NCBI GenBank assembly: GCA_902766045.1
Contig: CACXCA010000051.1
Location: 62,001-126,000 of the forward strand
Direction: 5' to 3'
Length of the DNA: 64,000 nt
DNA from: an uncultured Bacteroidales bacterium
GTDB lineage: Bacteria > Bacteroidota > Bacteroidia > Bacteroidales > Paludibacteraceae
Both the position numbers and the translations under genes were made by a program. Position 1 is the first letter of the stretch. Each line of letters starts with the position of its first letter. The notes beneath the pieces are model-generated. The model did not search any database. It worked only from the letters and a program-made list of their open reading frames with translations, and had not been told where the DNA came from. This document shows, piece after piece, positions 54,757 to 63,834 of the stretch.

Positions 54757-55584
54757 TTATGCGTGAAACTGAATAAGTCCGGAAATGGGACTTTGTTCAA
54801 TTTTTGTGATTTCTTTATGATAAGTGGAGGCTACGAAGCTCAGCTCTTCTCGGAAATAGTGGGCTATGGAGCCGATGAATCCGATAGGAAGCGTTGTTTC
54901 ATATTGTTGAATATTCCTTTCAAAAAAACGATCGAAAGCAGTTAGAATTAAATTGCGGAAAAATGGGTCGTCTTTATGCAGATAAATATGTCTTGAGAAT
55001 TGAGCAAGATAGCGGTTGGGGAAGGGCTTTTTGTAGATGTTCTCCATGATGCTTGCCGCATTGGTGTCAGTCTCTTCATAGAACTGTTTCTGAATATGCT
55101 GAGGAGCAATGCCTTTTAGAATATCGCTGACGAGTAGTTTGCCTAGTACGGCACCGCTTCCCTCATCGCCTAAGATGAAACCAAGAGGGGGTACATTTTG
55201 CACAATTGCTTCACCATTGTAGATGCAAGAATTAGCGCCTGTGCCTAAAATACAAGCAATGCCTTGCTCGTGTTGAAAAAGTGCCCGTGCGGCTCCAAGT
55301 AAATCATTGTGGATTTCAATCTTCGCATTGGGGAAAATCTGTGACAAGGGACGATGCACCATGTCGCATTTCTCTTTGAACGAACATCCAGCACCATAGA
55401 AAAAGACAGATTCGGTAGAATCCTCAAATTCCTTTGGCGTTACTTGATGCAATGTTTGGTAAATACATTTTTCGTCTTGGTAAAACGGATTGATACCGGC
55501 CGCATTGGCTTCAAAAACCACATTTGCATTCTTTACCCATTTTAGGTCACTTTTTGTAGAGCCACTATCGATGATCAGTTTCAT
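54757..55584 (-). CDS. BadF/BadG-family ATPase, N-acetylglucosamine kinase-like
   Basis: This 275-residue ASKHA-fold protein carries phosphate 1 motif LIIDSGSTKSDLKWV, phosphate 2 motif CILGTGANSCIYNG (about residues 111-124), and FILGDEGSGAVLGK, typical of GlcNAc kinase-like members. It probably phosphorylates an amino sugar, perhaps recycled from cell wall. The exact substrate cannot be told. It is monocistronic, divergent from the glucan operon, with a possible minus-strand -7 element TAAATTTG at 55636-55629. The 256-base gap to 55841 shows no clear plus-strand promoter. Confidence 0.85.
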   Translation of the reverse strand: MKLIIDSGSTKSDLKWVKNANVVFEANAAGINPFYQDEKCIYQTLHQVTPKEFEDSTESVFFYGAGCSFKEKCDMVHRPLSQIFPNAKIEIHNDLLGAARALFQHEQGIACILGTGANSCIYNGEAIVQNVPPLGFILGDEGSGAVLGKLLVSDILKGIAPQHIQKQFYEETDTNAASIMENIYKKPFPNRYLAQFSRHIYLHKDDPFFRNLILTAFDRFFERNIQQYETTLPIGFIGSIAHYFREELSFVASTYHKEITKIEQSPISGLIQFHA

Positions 55585-55840
55585 GTCTTTTTATCTTTTG
55601 TCGTAGGGAAATATATGTTATTTCAGAACAAATTTACATAGATAATATGAATAAGAAAAACCCTAAGAGGAGATTTATTTTAGTACGAAAATAAAAAGAT
55701 AAAATTCGATTTTTGGAACTTCTGAGAAAAAAACAAGTAAATATTTTTAGGTAAGAAAAAAAATGTCTAAATTTATACGTTGAACGCATTTGGTGATGTT
55801 TTGGGGTTGAATAGGAGAGTTAAACGGAAAGGAATGGATT

Positions 55841-57784
55841 ATGAGTTATCTTAAGTTTGATAAAATGATGTTGACGAATCTTGAGCAATCTTTGTCTCGA
55901 GAGATGTTGCGCACGAATAAGTCGGGAGCCTATCATTGTACAACGGTGGTGGGGTGCAATACACGTAAGTACCATGGCTTATTGGTTATGCCAATAAAAG
56001 GCATGGATGACGATAATCATGTGTTGCTGTCTTCTTTGGATGAAACAGTAGTTCAGCATGGTGCTTCATTTAATTTGGGAATTCACAAGTATGAGGGAGA
56101 TCACTATTCTCCTAAGGGTCATAAGTATATGAGGGAATTCAATTGTGATGTGGTGCCTTGTGGAATTTATCGTGTGGGAGGAGTTATTCTAGCGAAAGAG
56201 AAAGTGTTCATTTCTTATGAGAGTCGAATATTAATTAAATATACGCTGTTAGAGGCAAATTCACCAACAATACTTCGATTCAGTCCTTTTTTGGCGTTTC
56301 GAAACGTAAAGGAATTGAGTGTGGAGAACTATCAGGCAGATACCTCTTATCGTGAGATAGATAATGGTATTTCGATGTGCATGTATCAGGGATATCCTAC
56401 GTTATACATGCAGTTTAATAAGCCGATGAAATTTGTGTCTCAACCTCATTGGAATAAAGGAATTGAGTATCCGAAGGAGTTGGAACTTGGTTACTATTTT
56501 AAGGAGGATCTTTTTGTTCCAGGGTACTTTGAGGTGCCGATTGTTCGTGGGGAGTCGGTCATCTTTTCTGCGGGTGTCAGTAATCTTGATTCTGCGGATT
56601 TGGCTGAAATCTACTACGATGAAGTTTCTAAGAGAACGACGCGAACGAGTTTCTTTAATTGTTTGAAAAATTCTGCTCAGCAATTCTTCAATCGGAAGAA
56701 TCCGGAGGAATTATATTTGTTGGCAGGTTATCCATGGTTTAAGTGTCAGGCAAGAAACATGTTTATTTCCTTGCCGGGTGTGTCTCTTGCGTTTGATGAT
56801 TTATCAGGTTTTGAAAAGATTATGGCTACCATGATTCCTGGAATTCGTAATTTTATGAATGGAAAACCTATTGACCGTGAGGTGCAAGGGTTGGAAGAGC
56901 CTGATGTTTTCTTGTGGTTGATATGGGCGGTGCAAGAGTATGCAAAAGCAACATCGAATGAGATGGCATGGAGAATGTATGGCGACATACTGAAAGAGAT
57001 CATGGAGTATATATTGATGCAGAAGCATCCTAATCTGTTTGTTCACGACAATGGATTGTTGTTTATAAATGGTTGGGATCGGGCTGTGACATGGATGAAC
57101 GCAGTATGTGATGGACATCCTATTACGCCTCGAAGTGGATATGTTGTGGAGATAAATGCTTTGTGGTACAATGCATTGCGATTTGTGGCAGATCTTTCTT
57201 CGCAGACGGGTGATAGTTATTTCTCAGATAATTTGACAAGTTATGCAGATAAGGTGAAAGAGAATTTCTCTCCAGTATTTTGGAATGGTTTTTATCTGTA
57301 TGACTTTGTTTCAGGTGATTATCGAGAATTGTCTGTTCGTCCTAATATGCTATGGGCGGTGTCGTTGAAATATTCTCCTTTGGAGAACAGACAGAAGAAA
57401 TCCATCGTGGATATTTCAACAAAAGAGTTGTTGACCCCTAAGGGGTTGCGTTCATTAAGTCCGAAGAGTCAGAATTATCATGGTAATTGTGATGGCAATC
57501 AAGGAGATCGTGATCAGGCAGCATTTCAAGGTGCCGTTTGGCCATGGTTGATAGGCACTTATTTGGAAGCCTATTTGAACGTGTATAAGAACAGTGGATA
57601 TTCGTTTGCCGAACGTACACTGATTGGTTTTGAAGAAGAGATGTACTCTGGATGTATAGGTACGCTTTCTGAAATGTATGATGGCAATCCGCCATTCAAA
57701 GGTCGAGGTGGAATATCGTATGCGATGAATGTGGCTGAGGTGTTGAGAGTGTTGAAGATTTTGAAAAATTATAACAAAGACTGA
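55841..57784 (+). CDS. Glycogen debranching enzyme (amylo-alpha-1,6-glucosidase, GH133)
   Basis: This 647-residue protein has an N-terminal GDE_N-type beta-domain (EWLRTN-like start REMLRTNKSGAYHCTTVVGCNTRKYHGLLV) and a C-terminal (alpha/alpha)6 domain from about residue 285 (YPWFKCQARNMFISLPGV, EEPDVFLWLIWAVQEYAKA, NGWDRAVTWMNAVCDG, GAVWPWLIGTYLEAYL). It hydrolyses alpha-1,6 branches of glycogen-like glucans. It has no signal peptide, so it is cytoplasmic. It is first in an operon with a GT4 and a GH57 gene, a common Bacteroidota glycogen locus. Confidence 0.92.
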   Translation: MSYLKFDKMMLTNLEQSLSREMLRTNKSGAYHCTTVVGCNTRKYHGLLVMPIKGMDDDNHVLLSSLDETVVQHGASFNLGIHKYEGDHYSPKGHKYMREFNCDVVPCGIYRVGGVILAKEKVFISYESRILIKYTLLEANSPTILRFSPFLAFRNVKELSVENYQADTSYREIDNGISMCMYQGYPTLYMQFNKPMKFVSQPHWNKGIEYPKELELGYYFKEDLFVPGYFEVPIVRGESVIFSAGVSNLDSADLAEIYYDEVSKRTTRTSFFNCLKNSAQQFFNRKNPEELYLLAGYPWFKCQARNMFISLPGVSLAFDDLSGFEKIMATMIPGIRNFMNGKPIDREVQGLEEPDVFLWLIWAVQEYAKATSNEMAWRMYGDILKEIMEYILMQKHPNLFVHDNGLLFINGWDRAVTWMNAVCDGHPITPRSGYVVEINALWYNALRFVADLSSQTGDSYFSDNLTSYADKVKENFSPVFWNGFYLYDFVSGDYRELSVRPNMLWAVSLKYSPLENRQKKSIVDISTKELLTPKGLRSLSPKSQNYHGNCDGNQGDRDQAAFQGAVWPWLIGTYLEAYLNVYKNSGYSFAERTLIGFEEEMYSGCIGTLSEMYDGNPPFKGRGGISYAMNVAEVLRVLKILKNYNKD

Positions 57785-57787
57785 TAT

Positions 57788-59053
57788 ATGAAGGCGCTAA
57801 TGTTTGGATGGGAATTCCCTCCTCATATCTTAGGTGGTTTGGGTACGGCTAGTTATGGACTTACGAGAGGTATGTCTGTACAGCCAGACATGGAGATTAC
57901 ATTTATGTTGCCTAAACCATGGGGAGATGAGGATCAAAGTTTCCTAAAAATTATTCCTGCAAATAAGATTCCAATTTGTTGGCGAGAACCCGATTGGAAC
58001 TACCTGAATCAAGAACTGTCTGGACTGATGTCAACCGACGCTTACTACCATTTCCGTAATTGTATTCGTGAGGATAATAATCATATTGGTGTAAATGGTA
58101 TTGGCGCGGTAGAGTTCTCTGGACGTTATCCGAATAATCTACAGGAAGAGATTCGTAACTATGATGCTGTTGCTGGTGTTGTGTGTAGAGCATTGGATTT
58201 TGATATTATTCATTCACATGACTGGTTGACTTATCCTGCTGGCATACATGCTAAAAATGTTTCTGGTAAACCGTTGGTCATTCATGTCCATGCAACCGAT
58301 TTCGATCGTAGTCGTGGTAATGTGAACCCTGTCGTGTATAATATAGAAAAAACGGGTATGGATTATGCAGATCATATCATCACGGTGAGTGACTTGACGC
58401 GTGATACTGTCATCAACCGTTATCATATTGATCCTGCAAAGGTGACCACCGTCCATAATGCGGTGGAACCATTGAGCCCGGAGATAGCTGCATTGCCATC
58501 TCGCAATGGAACAAAGGATAAAATCGTCACTTTCTTGGGTCGAATCACCATGCAGAAGGGACCTGAATATTTTGTTGAGGCGGCTTGCCGTGTCTTACAA
58601 CGTACGAAGAATGTTCGTTTCGTTATGGCCGGTAGTGGTGATATGATGGAAAAGATGATTCGCTATGCTGCCTATCGTAATATAACAGACCGTTTCCATT
58701 TTACAGGATTTCTGAAAGATAAGGAGGTATATACGATGTTGAAATCGAGTGATGTTTATATCATGCCGTCCGTATCAGAACCGTTCGGTATATCTCCATT
58801 GGAGGCTATGCAGGTGGGCGTTCCTACGATCATCTCCAAACAATCTGGGTGTGCGGAAATTCTTCGCAATGCTATAAAAATTGATTATTGGGATGTCGAT
58901 GCTATGGCTGATGCTATTTATTCAATCATTACCTATCCAGCCATGTATAAATTCTTGAAAGAGGAAGGAAAGAAAGAGGTGGATGAGATTAAGTGGGAAT
59001 ATGCAGCTCAGAAAGTCCGTCAGGTGTATAACAGAGTCTTAGGATGGAATTGA
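57788..59053 (+). CDS. GT4-family glycosyltransferase, glycogen synthase-like
   Basis: This 421-residue GT-B enzyme has the donor-side start MKALMFGWEFPPHILGGLGTASYGLTRG (Gly-rich loop), DIIHSHDWLTYPAG, and VHVHATDFDRSRGN. The C-terminal domain carries VTFLGRITMQKGPEYFVEAA and the EX7E motif SVSEPFGISPLEAMQVGVP. It probably extends alpha-1,4-glucan from a nucleotide sugar. Its position three bases after the debranching gene and 29 before GH57 supports this. A maltose-synthesising role is an alternative. Confidence 0.87.
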   Translation: MKALMFGWEFPPHILGGLGTASYGLTRGMSVQPDMEITFMLPKPWGDEDQSFLKIIPANKIPICWREPDWNYLNQELSGLMSTDAYYHFRNCIREDNNHIGVNGIGAVEFSGRYPNNLQEEIRNYDAVAGVVCRALDFDIIHSHDWLTYPAGIHAKNVSGKPLVIHVHATDFDRSRGNVNPVVYNIEKTGMDYADHIITVSDLTRDTVINRYHIDPAKVTTVHNAVEPLSPEIAALPSRNGTKDKIVTFLGRITMQKGPEYFVEAACRVLQRTKNVRFVMAGSGDMMEKMIRYAAYRNITDRFHFTGFLKDKEVYTMLKSSDVYIMPSVSEPFGISPLEAMQVGVPTIISKQSGCAEILRNAIKIDYWDVDAMADAIYSIITYPAMYKFLKEEGKKEVDEIKWEYAAQKVRQVYNRVLGWN

Positions 59054-59082
59054 TTGTTGAATAATTATAAATGTAATCATAT

Positions 59083-60417
59083 ATGAAATCAGTTTGTTTC
59101 TATTTTCAGATACATCAACCATTCCGGTTGAAAAGATATAGATTCTTTGATATCGGTAATGATCATTATTACTATGATGATTATAATAATGAGGAAATCA
59201 TTACCCGTATAGCTCGTAATTGTTATTTGCCTGCTAATAATACAATTCTTCAAATGATAAAGGATACCAAAGGAAAGTTTAGAGTGGCTTATTCTATATC
59301 AGGCATCGCTCTTGAACAAATGGAACTGTATGCTCCTGAAGTAATCGATTCTTTCAAGGAATTGACGAAGACAGGCTGTGTGGAGTTCTTGGCAGAGACA
59401 TATGCTCATTCTCTTTCTTCTTTGCGTGATGATACGGATGAGTTTGAAAAACAGGTGAAGACCCACATGAAGAAAATCGAAAATCTTTTCGGCGTGAAAC
59501 CGACGGTTTTCCGTAATACAGAGTTGATCTATTCCGATGAGATTGGTGAACGTGTTGCAAATATGGGCTTCAAAGGTATGCTTACGGAAGGTGCTAAACA
59601 TGTGTTAGGATGGAAAAGTCCGAATTATGTTTACTGCTGTGCTAATAATCCTCGTTTGAAACTGCTGCTGAAAAATTTTAAACTGAGCGATGATGTTACG
59701 TTCAGATTCTCAGATTGGAGTTGGAACCAATATCCGTTGACCGCTGATAAGTTTATGGGTTGGATTAAGGATACGCCAGATACGGAAGATGTTGTTAGTC
59801 TCTTCATGAATTATGAGACATTTGGTGAACTGCAGAGTGCAGGCACTGGTATCTTCGAATTCTTGAAAGCCTTGCCTTATTTTGCAGATCAGATGGGAAT
59901 CGATTTTCAAACGCCTTCCCAGATCTTTAGCTCTCGTAAACCAATAGATCAGATTAATGCACCGTATCCTATATCATGGGCAGATGAGGAACGTGACCTT
60001 TCTGCTTGGTTGGGAAATGAACTTCAACGCTCAGCTTTTGATAAATTGAATGCGATAGGCGAAAGAGTTCGGTTGTCTAATGATAAACGTTTGCTTCAAG
60101 ATTGGTATTACTTACAGTCAAGCGACCATTTTTATTATATGTCAACTAAGTATTTCTCGGATGGAGCTGTTCATAGTCATTTCAGTCCGTATGATACACC
60201 GTTTGACGCATTTACTAACTATATGAATGTGTTGAGCGACTTCATTGCCCGTGTGAACGCTTGCTTCCCAGAAGGAGTCGATAATGAAGAACTGAATTCT
60301 TTGTTACAGACAATCGAGGCACAAGGAAGATTAATTGAGGAATTGCAAGATAAATGCGCTAAGTTGGAGGCACAAAAGAAGAAACCGACTAAATCTTCGA
60401 AAAGTGCTAAAGCATGA
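59083..60417 (+). CDS. GH57 alpha-amylase / glucanotransferase
   Basis: This 444-residue protein starts SVCFYFQIHQPFRLKRYRFF, the GH57 signature with His in IHQP. The nucleophile Glu is in FRNTELIYSDEIG, and the acid/base region is SLFMNYETFGE. A C-terminal coiled coil (LQTIEAQGRLIEELQDKCAKLEAQ) and Lys/Ser-rich tail complete it. GH57 members cleave or transfer alpha-1,4-glucans. It has no signal peptide, so it is cytoplasmic. It is last in the glucan operon and followed by a strong terminator. Confidence 0.93.
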   Translation: MKSVCFYFQIHQPFRLKRYRFFDIGNDHYYYDDYNNEEIITRIARNCYLPANNTILQMIKDTKGKFRVAYSISGIALEQMELYAPEVIDSFKELTKTGCVEFLAETYAHSLSSLRDDTDEFEKQVKTHMKKIENLFGVKPTVFRNTELIYSDEIGERVANMGFKGMLTEGAKHVLGWKSPNYVYCCANNPRLKLLLKNFKLSDDVTFRFSDWSWNQYPLTADKFMGWIKDTPDTEDVVSLFMNYETFGELQSAGTGIFEFLKALPYFADQMGIDFQTPSQIFSSRKPIDQINAPYPISWADEERDLSAWLGNELQRSAFDKLNAIGERVRLSNDKRLLQDWYYLQSSDHFYYMSTKYFSDGAVHSHFSPYDTPFDAFTNYMNVLSDFIARVNACFPEGVDNEELNSLLQTIEAQGRLIEELQDKCAKLEAQKKKPTKSSKSAKA

Positions 60418-60422
60418 TAAGA

Positions 60423-60461
60423 TAGAGGAGATGTGAATTGTGCATCTCCTCTAATTTTTTT
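60423..60461 (+). terminator. Terminator of the glucan operon
   Basis: A perfect 11-bp stem pairs TAGAGGAGATG (60423-60433) with CATCTCCTCTA (60443-60453), and a run of seven T residues follows. Confidence 0.9.
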
Positions 60462-60592
60462 GTCCTTCCTCTGCTATATATTATTAATAGGTATATTTTG
60501 ATGATGAAGCAATCCAAGATTGATTAAAAGTAGGTTCTGTTAATTCAGTTTTTTTCATCTATGTAAGGACGTGTAAAGTGTGAATGATTTTT

Positions 60593-60622
60593 TTGTTGAA
60601 TAAAAAAATATATCTATCTTTG
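60593..60622 (+). promoter_or_regulatory. Promoter of the trpB leader
   Basis: TTTG at 60593-60596, an 18-base spacer and TATCTTTG at 60615-60622 fit the Bacteroidota promoter. Transcription would begin near 60628, just before the leader peptide. Confidence 0.6.
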
Positions 60623-60640
60623 TGAAAATAAAATTAATAG

Positions 60641-60682
60641 ATGAATTATCATATGAACAGTAAAAGACGTTGGTGGCGCTAA
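60641..60682 (+). CDS. trp leader peptide
   Basis: This ORF of 13 codons plus TAA encodes MNYHMNSKRRWWR, with tandem Trp codons (60671-60676) just before the end. An inner ATG at 60653 would give MNSKRRWWR. It lies 19 bases after a promoter-like -7 element and upstream of an intrinsic terminator and a tryptophan synthase gene. This is the pattern of a Trp attenuator peptide. Confidence 0.8.
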   Translation: MNYHMNSKRRWWR

Positions 60683-60731
60683 TCTTGATATCAATGGAGG
60701 ATTAGACTGTTACATTATGTTCATACAATAT

Positions 60732-60767
60732 AAAGCCGTAGGCCTCCGAGTCCTGCGGCTTTCTTTA
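60732..60767 (+). promoter_or_regulatory. Attenuator terminator before trpB
   Basis: An 11-bp stem pairs AAAGCCGTAGG (60732-60742) with CCTGCGGCTTT (60752-60762), loop CCTCCGAGT, followed by CTTTAA. Upstream, CTAATC (60679-60684, covering the leader stop) can pair with GATTAG (60700-60705). GGAGG (60696-60700) can pair with CCTCC in the terminator loop region. The antiterminator is therefore short and less certain than that of the leu operon. Confidence 0.65.
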
Positions 60768-60812
60768 ATTCTAGTTCGAAAGAAATAAATAATTATAATA
60801 ATTCAAAATAAC

Positions 60813-62180
60813 ATGGAAAAACAAAAAAGATTTTTCTTACAAGAAAACGAAATACCTAGAGCATGGTATAACATTGTGGCTGATATGAAAAACAAGCCTC
60901 TTCCAATGCTGAATCCACAAACAAAGCAGCCTATTAAGTTGGAAGAGATGTGTGGACTTTTCAATCGAGCTTGTTCAGAACAAGAGTTGAATACAACAGA
61001 TGCTTGGATTGAAATCCCAGAAGAAGTTCGTGATATGTATAAGAGCTATCGTTCCACTCCGTTGGTTCGTGCATATGGCTTGGAGAAAGCCCTAGATACA
61101 CCTGCTCATATCTATTTTAAAAATGAGAGTGTCAGCCCTGTTGGTTCTCATAAGTTGAACTCTGCTTTGGCTCAAGCTTACTATTGTAAAAAAGAGGGTG
61201 TGACAAACATTACTACCGAGACTGGTGCTGGTCAGTGGGGTGCCGCTCTTTCTTATGCCGCTAAGGCTTTCGGTTTGGAATTGGCTGTCTTTATGGTTAA
61301 GGTAAGCTACCACCAAAAACCTTACCGCCGTTCTATTATGCAAACATTCGGCGCACAGGTTATCGCCTCTCCTAGTATGAGTACGCGCGCTGGTAAAGAT
61401 ATCCTAACGGCTAATCCTACTTATCAAGGAAGTTTGGGTACAGCTATCTCTGAGGCTGTTGAGTTGGCTATGGGTACACCTAATTGTAAATATGTATTGG
61501 GTAGTGTGTTGAATCACGTTACGCTTCATCAGACTATCATCGGACTAGAGGCAGAAAAACAAATGGAAATGGCAGGCGAATACCCAGATATCATCATCGG
61601 TTGCTTCGGTGGTGGTTCTAACTTCGGTGGTATCTCATTCCCATTCATGAGACATAATATTTTGGACGGAAAGAATACATTGTTCTATGCTGCAGAACCT
61701 GCATCTTGTCCTAAGTTGACTCGTGGTGTCTTCCAATATGACTTCGGTGATGAGGCTGGTTACACTCCTATGTTGCCAATGTTTACGTTGGGTCACAACT
61801 TCGCTCCTGCGCATATTCATGCAGGTGGACTTCGTTATCATGGTGCAGGAACAATCGTTAGTCAGTTGATTAAAGATGGTATGATGAAAGGTGTTGATAT
61901 CCCTCAAATCGAGACGTTCGAAGCAGCTACTCTATTCGCAAGAGCTGAAGGTATCATCCCTGCTCCTGAATCTTCTCACGCAATTGCTGCTGCTATCCGT
62001 GAGGCTAAGAAGGCTAAAGAGGAAGGCAAACAAAAAGTTATCTTGTTCAACTTGTCTGGACATGGATTGATAGATATGTCTGCTTACGATCAATACATCG
62101 CAGGCGACCTTACTAATTATGAGTTGCCTGACGAGGTGATCCAAAACAATGTAAGTAAGTTGGAAAAGATTGTTAAGTAA
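60813..62180 (+). CDS. trpB: Tryptophan synthase beta chain, TrpB2 type
   Basis: This 455-residue PLP enzyme makes tryptophan from indole and serine. Lys114 in PVGSHKLNSALAQA binds PLP, and TETGAGQWGAALSYAAK and CFGGGSNFGGISFPF (phosphate loop) follow. The extended N terminus and length of 455 (against about 400) mark the TrpB2 subgroup, which works without a tightly bound alpha subunit. No other trp gene is in the window. The Trp-codon leader shows that the cell treats it as a tryptophan gene. Confidence 0.92.
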   Translation: MEKQKRFFLQENEIPRAWYNIVADMKNKPLPMLNPQTKQPIKLEEMCGLFNRACSEQELNTTDAWIEIPEEVRDMYKSYRSTPLVRAYGLEKALDTPAHIYFKNESVSPVGSHKLNSALAQAYYCKKEGVTNITTETGAGQWGAALSYAAKAFGLELAVFMVKVSYHQKPYRRSIMQTFGAQVIASPSMSTRAGKDILTANPTYQGSLGTAISEAVELAMGTPNCKYVLGSVLNHVTLHQTIIGLEAEKQMEMAGEYPDIIIGCFGGGSNFGGISFPFMRHNILDGKNTLFYAAEPASCPKLTRGVFQYDFGDEAGYTPMLPMFTLGHNFAPAHIHAGGLRYHGAGTIVSQLIKDGMMKGVDIPQIETFEAATLFARAEGIIPAPESSHAIAAAIREAKKAKEEGKQKVILFNLSGHGLIDMSAYDQYIAGDLTNYELPDEVIQNNVSKLEKIVK

Positions 62181-62197
62181 TAATTATTCATCTGATA

Positions 62198-62236
62198 AAA
62201 ACAGGAGTGCTTGCTGAAGTGCTCCTGTTTTATTTC
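62198..62236 (+). terminator. Terminator after trpB
   Basis: A perfect 10-bp stem pairs AAAACAGGAG (62198-62207) with CTCCTGTTTT (62222-62231), followed by ATTTC. It lies 18 bases after the trpB stop. Confidence 0.85.
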
Positions 62237-62287
62237 GACAAGATACATTCATGAATACTATATAGAACTCACCAAAATAGACATTAT

Positions 62288-63712
62288 ATGGAAGATCTTT
62301 ATACGTTAGCCCTTCAAGGAAATGTTGATGCACAATATAAGTTGGGTAGTCGCTATTATATGGGTGAGGGTGTGGATATTGATTATAGAGAATCTGCCAA
62401 ATGGTATAAGATGGCGGCTAAACAAGGTCATGCCGAAGCTCAATATTTTTTAGCTTGGCAGTATTCTGCCGGTTTTGGTGTTCCGAAAAATGTCAAAAAA
62501 GCATTTGAATTATATTTGGCGGCAGCTCGACAGAATCATGCCGCAGCACAATATGCTCTTTGCGGATGCTATTTTAAGGGTGATGGTGTAGAGGTGAACA
62601 TCCGAGAAGCCTTGAAATGGGCTGAGAAGGCGCAGGAAAATGGGTTAGCTGCAGCGGCGGGAGTCGTAACTTATTATAAATCGTTGTTGAAAGTGGATGA
62701 GAAAGAGAGCGAGAACGAACCAGAACTGAAGATAGAAGACCTCGTTGCCAATGAACCTTGGGTGAATTTGGAAAGACGTAAATATGATCTTTTTGTTAAT
62801 AAAAAAAATCCAGTCAGATTTATTGTAGATGAAAAAGGTAAACTGATGGAATTTATTGGCTGGTCTGGTCTCGGGAAAGAATATAGCGAGAAATATGATT
62901 ATTATAGTTATGATTTTCGTGATGGCATTTATGAATTTTATCGCTATTCAGATACAAAAATTGAAGATTTGGAATACATCAGTTGGTTTGAGCCTACTTA
63001 TGCATCATATAATTTCCTTATTCCATTAAATATAAAAGATTTAGTGTATCAATATATAAGGAAATATGAAACGTTGACAATAGATGCAGCATCTTCCTTT
63101 TCCGAGGTTGTTCATGCTAACTTGAATCCAGAAAAAAGAACTTATCTCACTACAAAGTCTAATCCTGTGATAAGGGTTGCTAGCAGACTACTTTTGTATC
63201 GTAGGAAAGAGAATCTTTTGATTGGATATATGCCAGCATTATTGGAATATGGGTTTAAAAACAACAGAGGATATTATAGTAAGACATTCGATCAAGAAGA
63301 TATGTCCTATTCTGCTTATTATGTTGATCGTGTATGTGCTGTATATCACGGATATACGGCATGTGTTGAAGGTGTAGATCGAAGGACGAAATCATTCTTT
63401 TTGACATTTACTGATGCCGATGGTAAGGCAGCTGGGATTAAGCCTAAAGAAGATGATAATCTTATGAAGATGATTTGGAAGCAATGTGAGAGGTTGGTGG
63501 GGATTGAATCAGAAGCGGATCATAATGCCAAACGTAATCATAAATATGAAGCGTATGTCCCGATGGATCAGGTGACGGATGTCTATGAGATTCGTAAGCC
63601 TTTCGCTAAATACCCATTTCACACGCCCGAAAAAGTGTACCATAAAAAAGATAATGTATGGTTACCTTGGCATAAATTTGGCACTCTTCTCTATCCTGAT
63701 GAATGGATATAG
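62288..63712 (+). CDS. Sel1-repeat protein with unknown C-terminal domain
   Basis: This 474-residue protein has no signal peptide. Residues 1-125 form three to four Sel1-like repeats (DAQYKLGSRYYMGEGVDIDYRESAKWYKMAA and two similar units). An acidic linker (VDEKESENEPELKIEDL) leads to a C-terminal region of about 310 residues rich in Tyr, Phe and Lys (KYDYYSYDFRDGIYEFYRY). I cannot assign that region to a family. Sel1 repeats mediate protein-protein contacts. No adjacent gene gives a clue to its partner. Confidence 0.75.
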   Translation: MEDLYTLALQGNVDAQYKLGSRYYMGEGVDIDYRESAKWYKMAAKQGHAEAQYFLAWQYSAGFGVPKNVKKAFELYLAAARQNHAAAQYALCGCYFKGDGVEVNIREALKWAEKAQENGLAAAAGVVTYYKSLLKVDEKESENEPELKIEDLVANEPWVNLERRKYDLFVNKKNPVRFIVDEKGKLMEFIGWSGLGKEYSEKYDYYSYDFRDGIYEFYRYSDTKIEDLEYISWFEPTYASYNFLIPLNIKDLVYQYIRKYETLTIDAASSFSEVVHANLNPEKRTYLTTKSNPVIRVASRLLLYRRKENLLIGYMPALLEYGFKNNRGYYSKTFDQEDMSYSAYYVDRVCAVYHGYTACVEGVDRRTKSFFLTFTDADGKAAGIKPKEDDNLMKMIWKQCERLVGIESEADHNAKRNHKYEAYVPMDQVTDVYEIRKPFAKYPFHTPEKVYHKKDNVWLPWHKFGTLLYPDEWI

Positions 63713-63834
63713 AGGGGGGAATGATTGAGAATTTCACCCTGTTTGAATATTGATATAGAAACCATTTCCCTGTTTTTGTTTCGTCTGTTATAAAAAATTT
63801 ATTATTTTTACGTTGAAAATATTATTTGTTGCGT

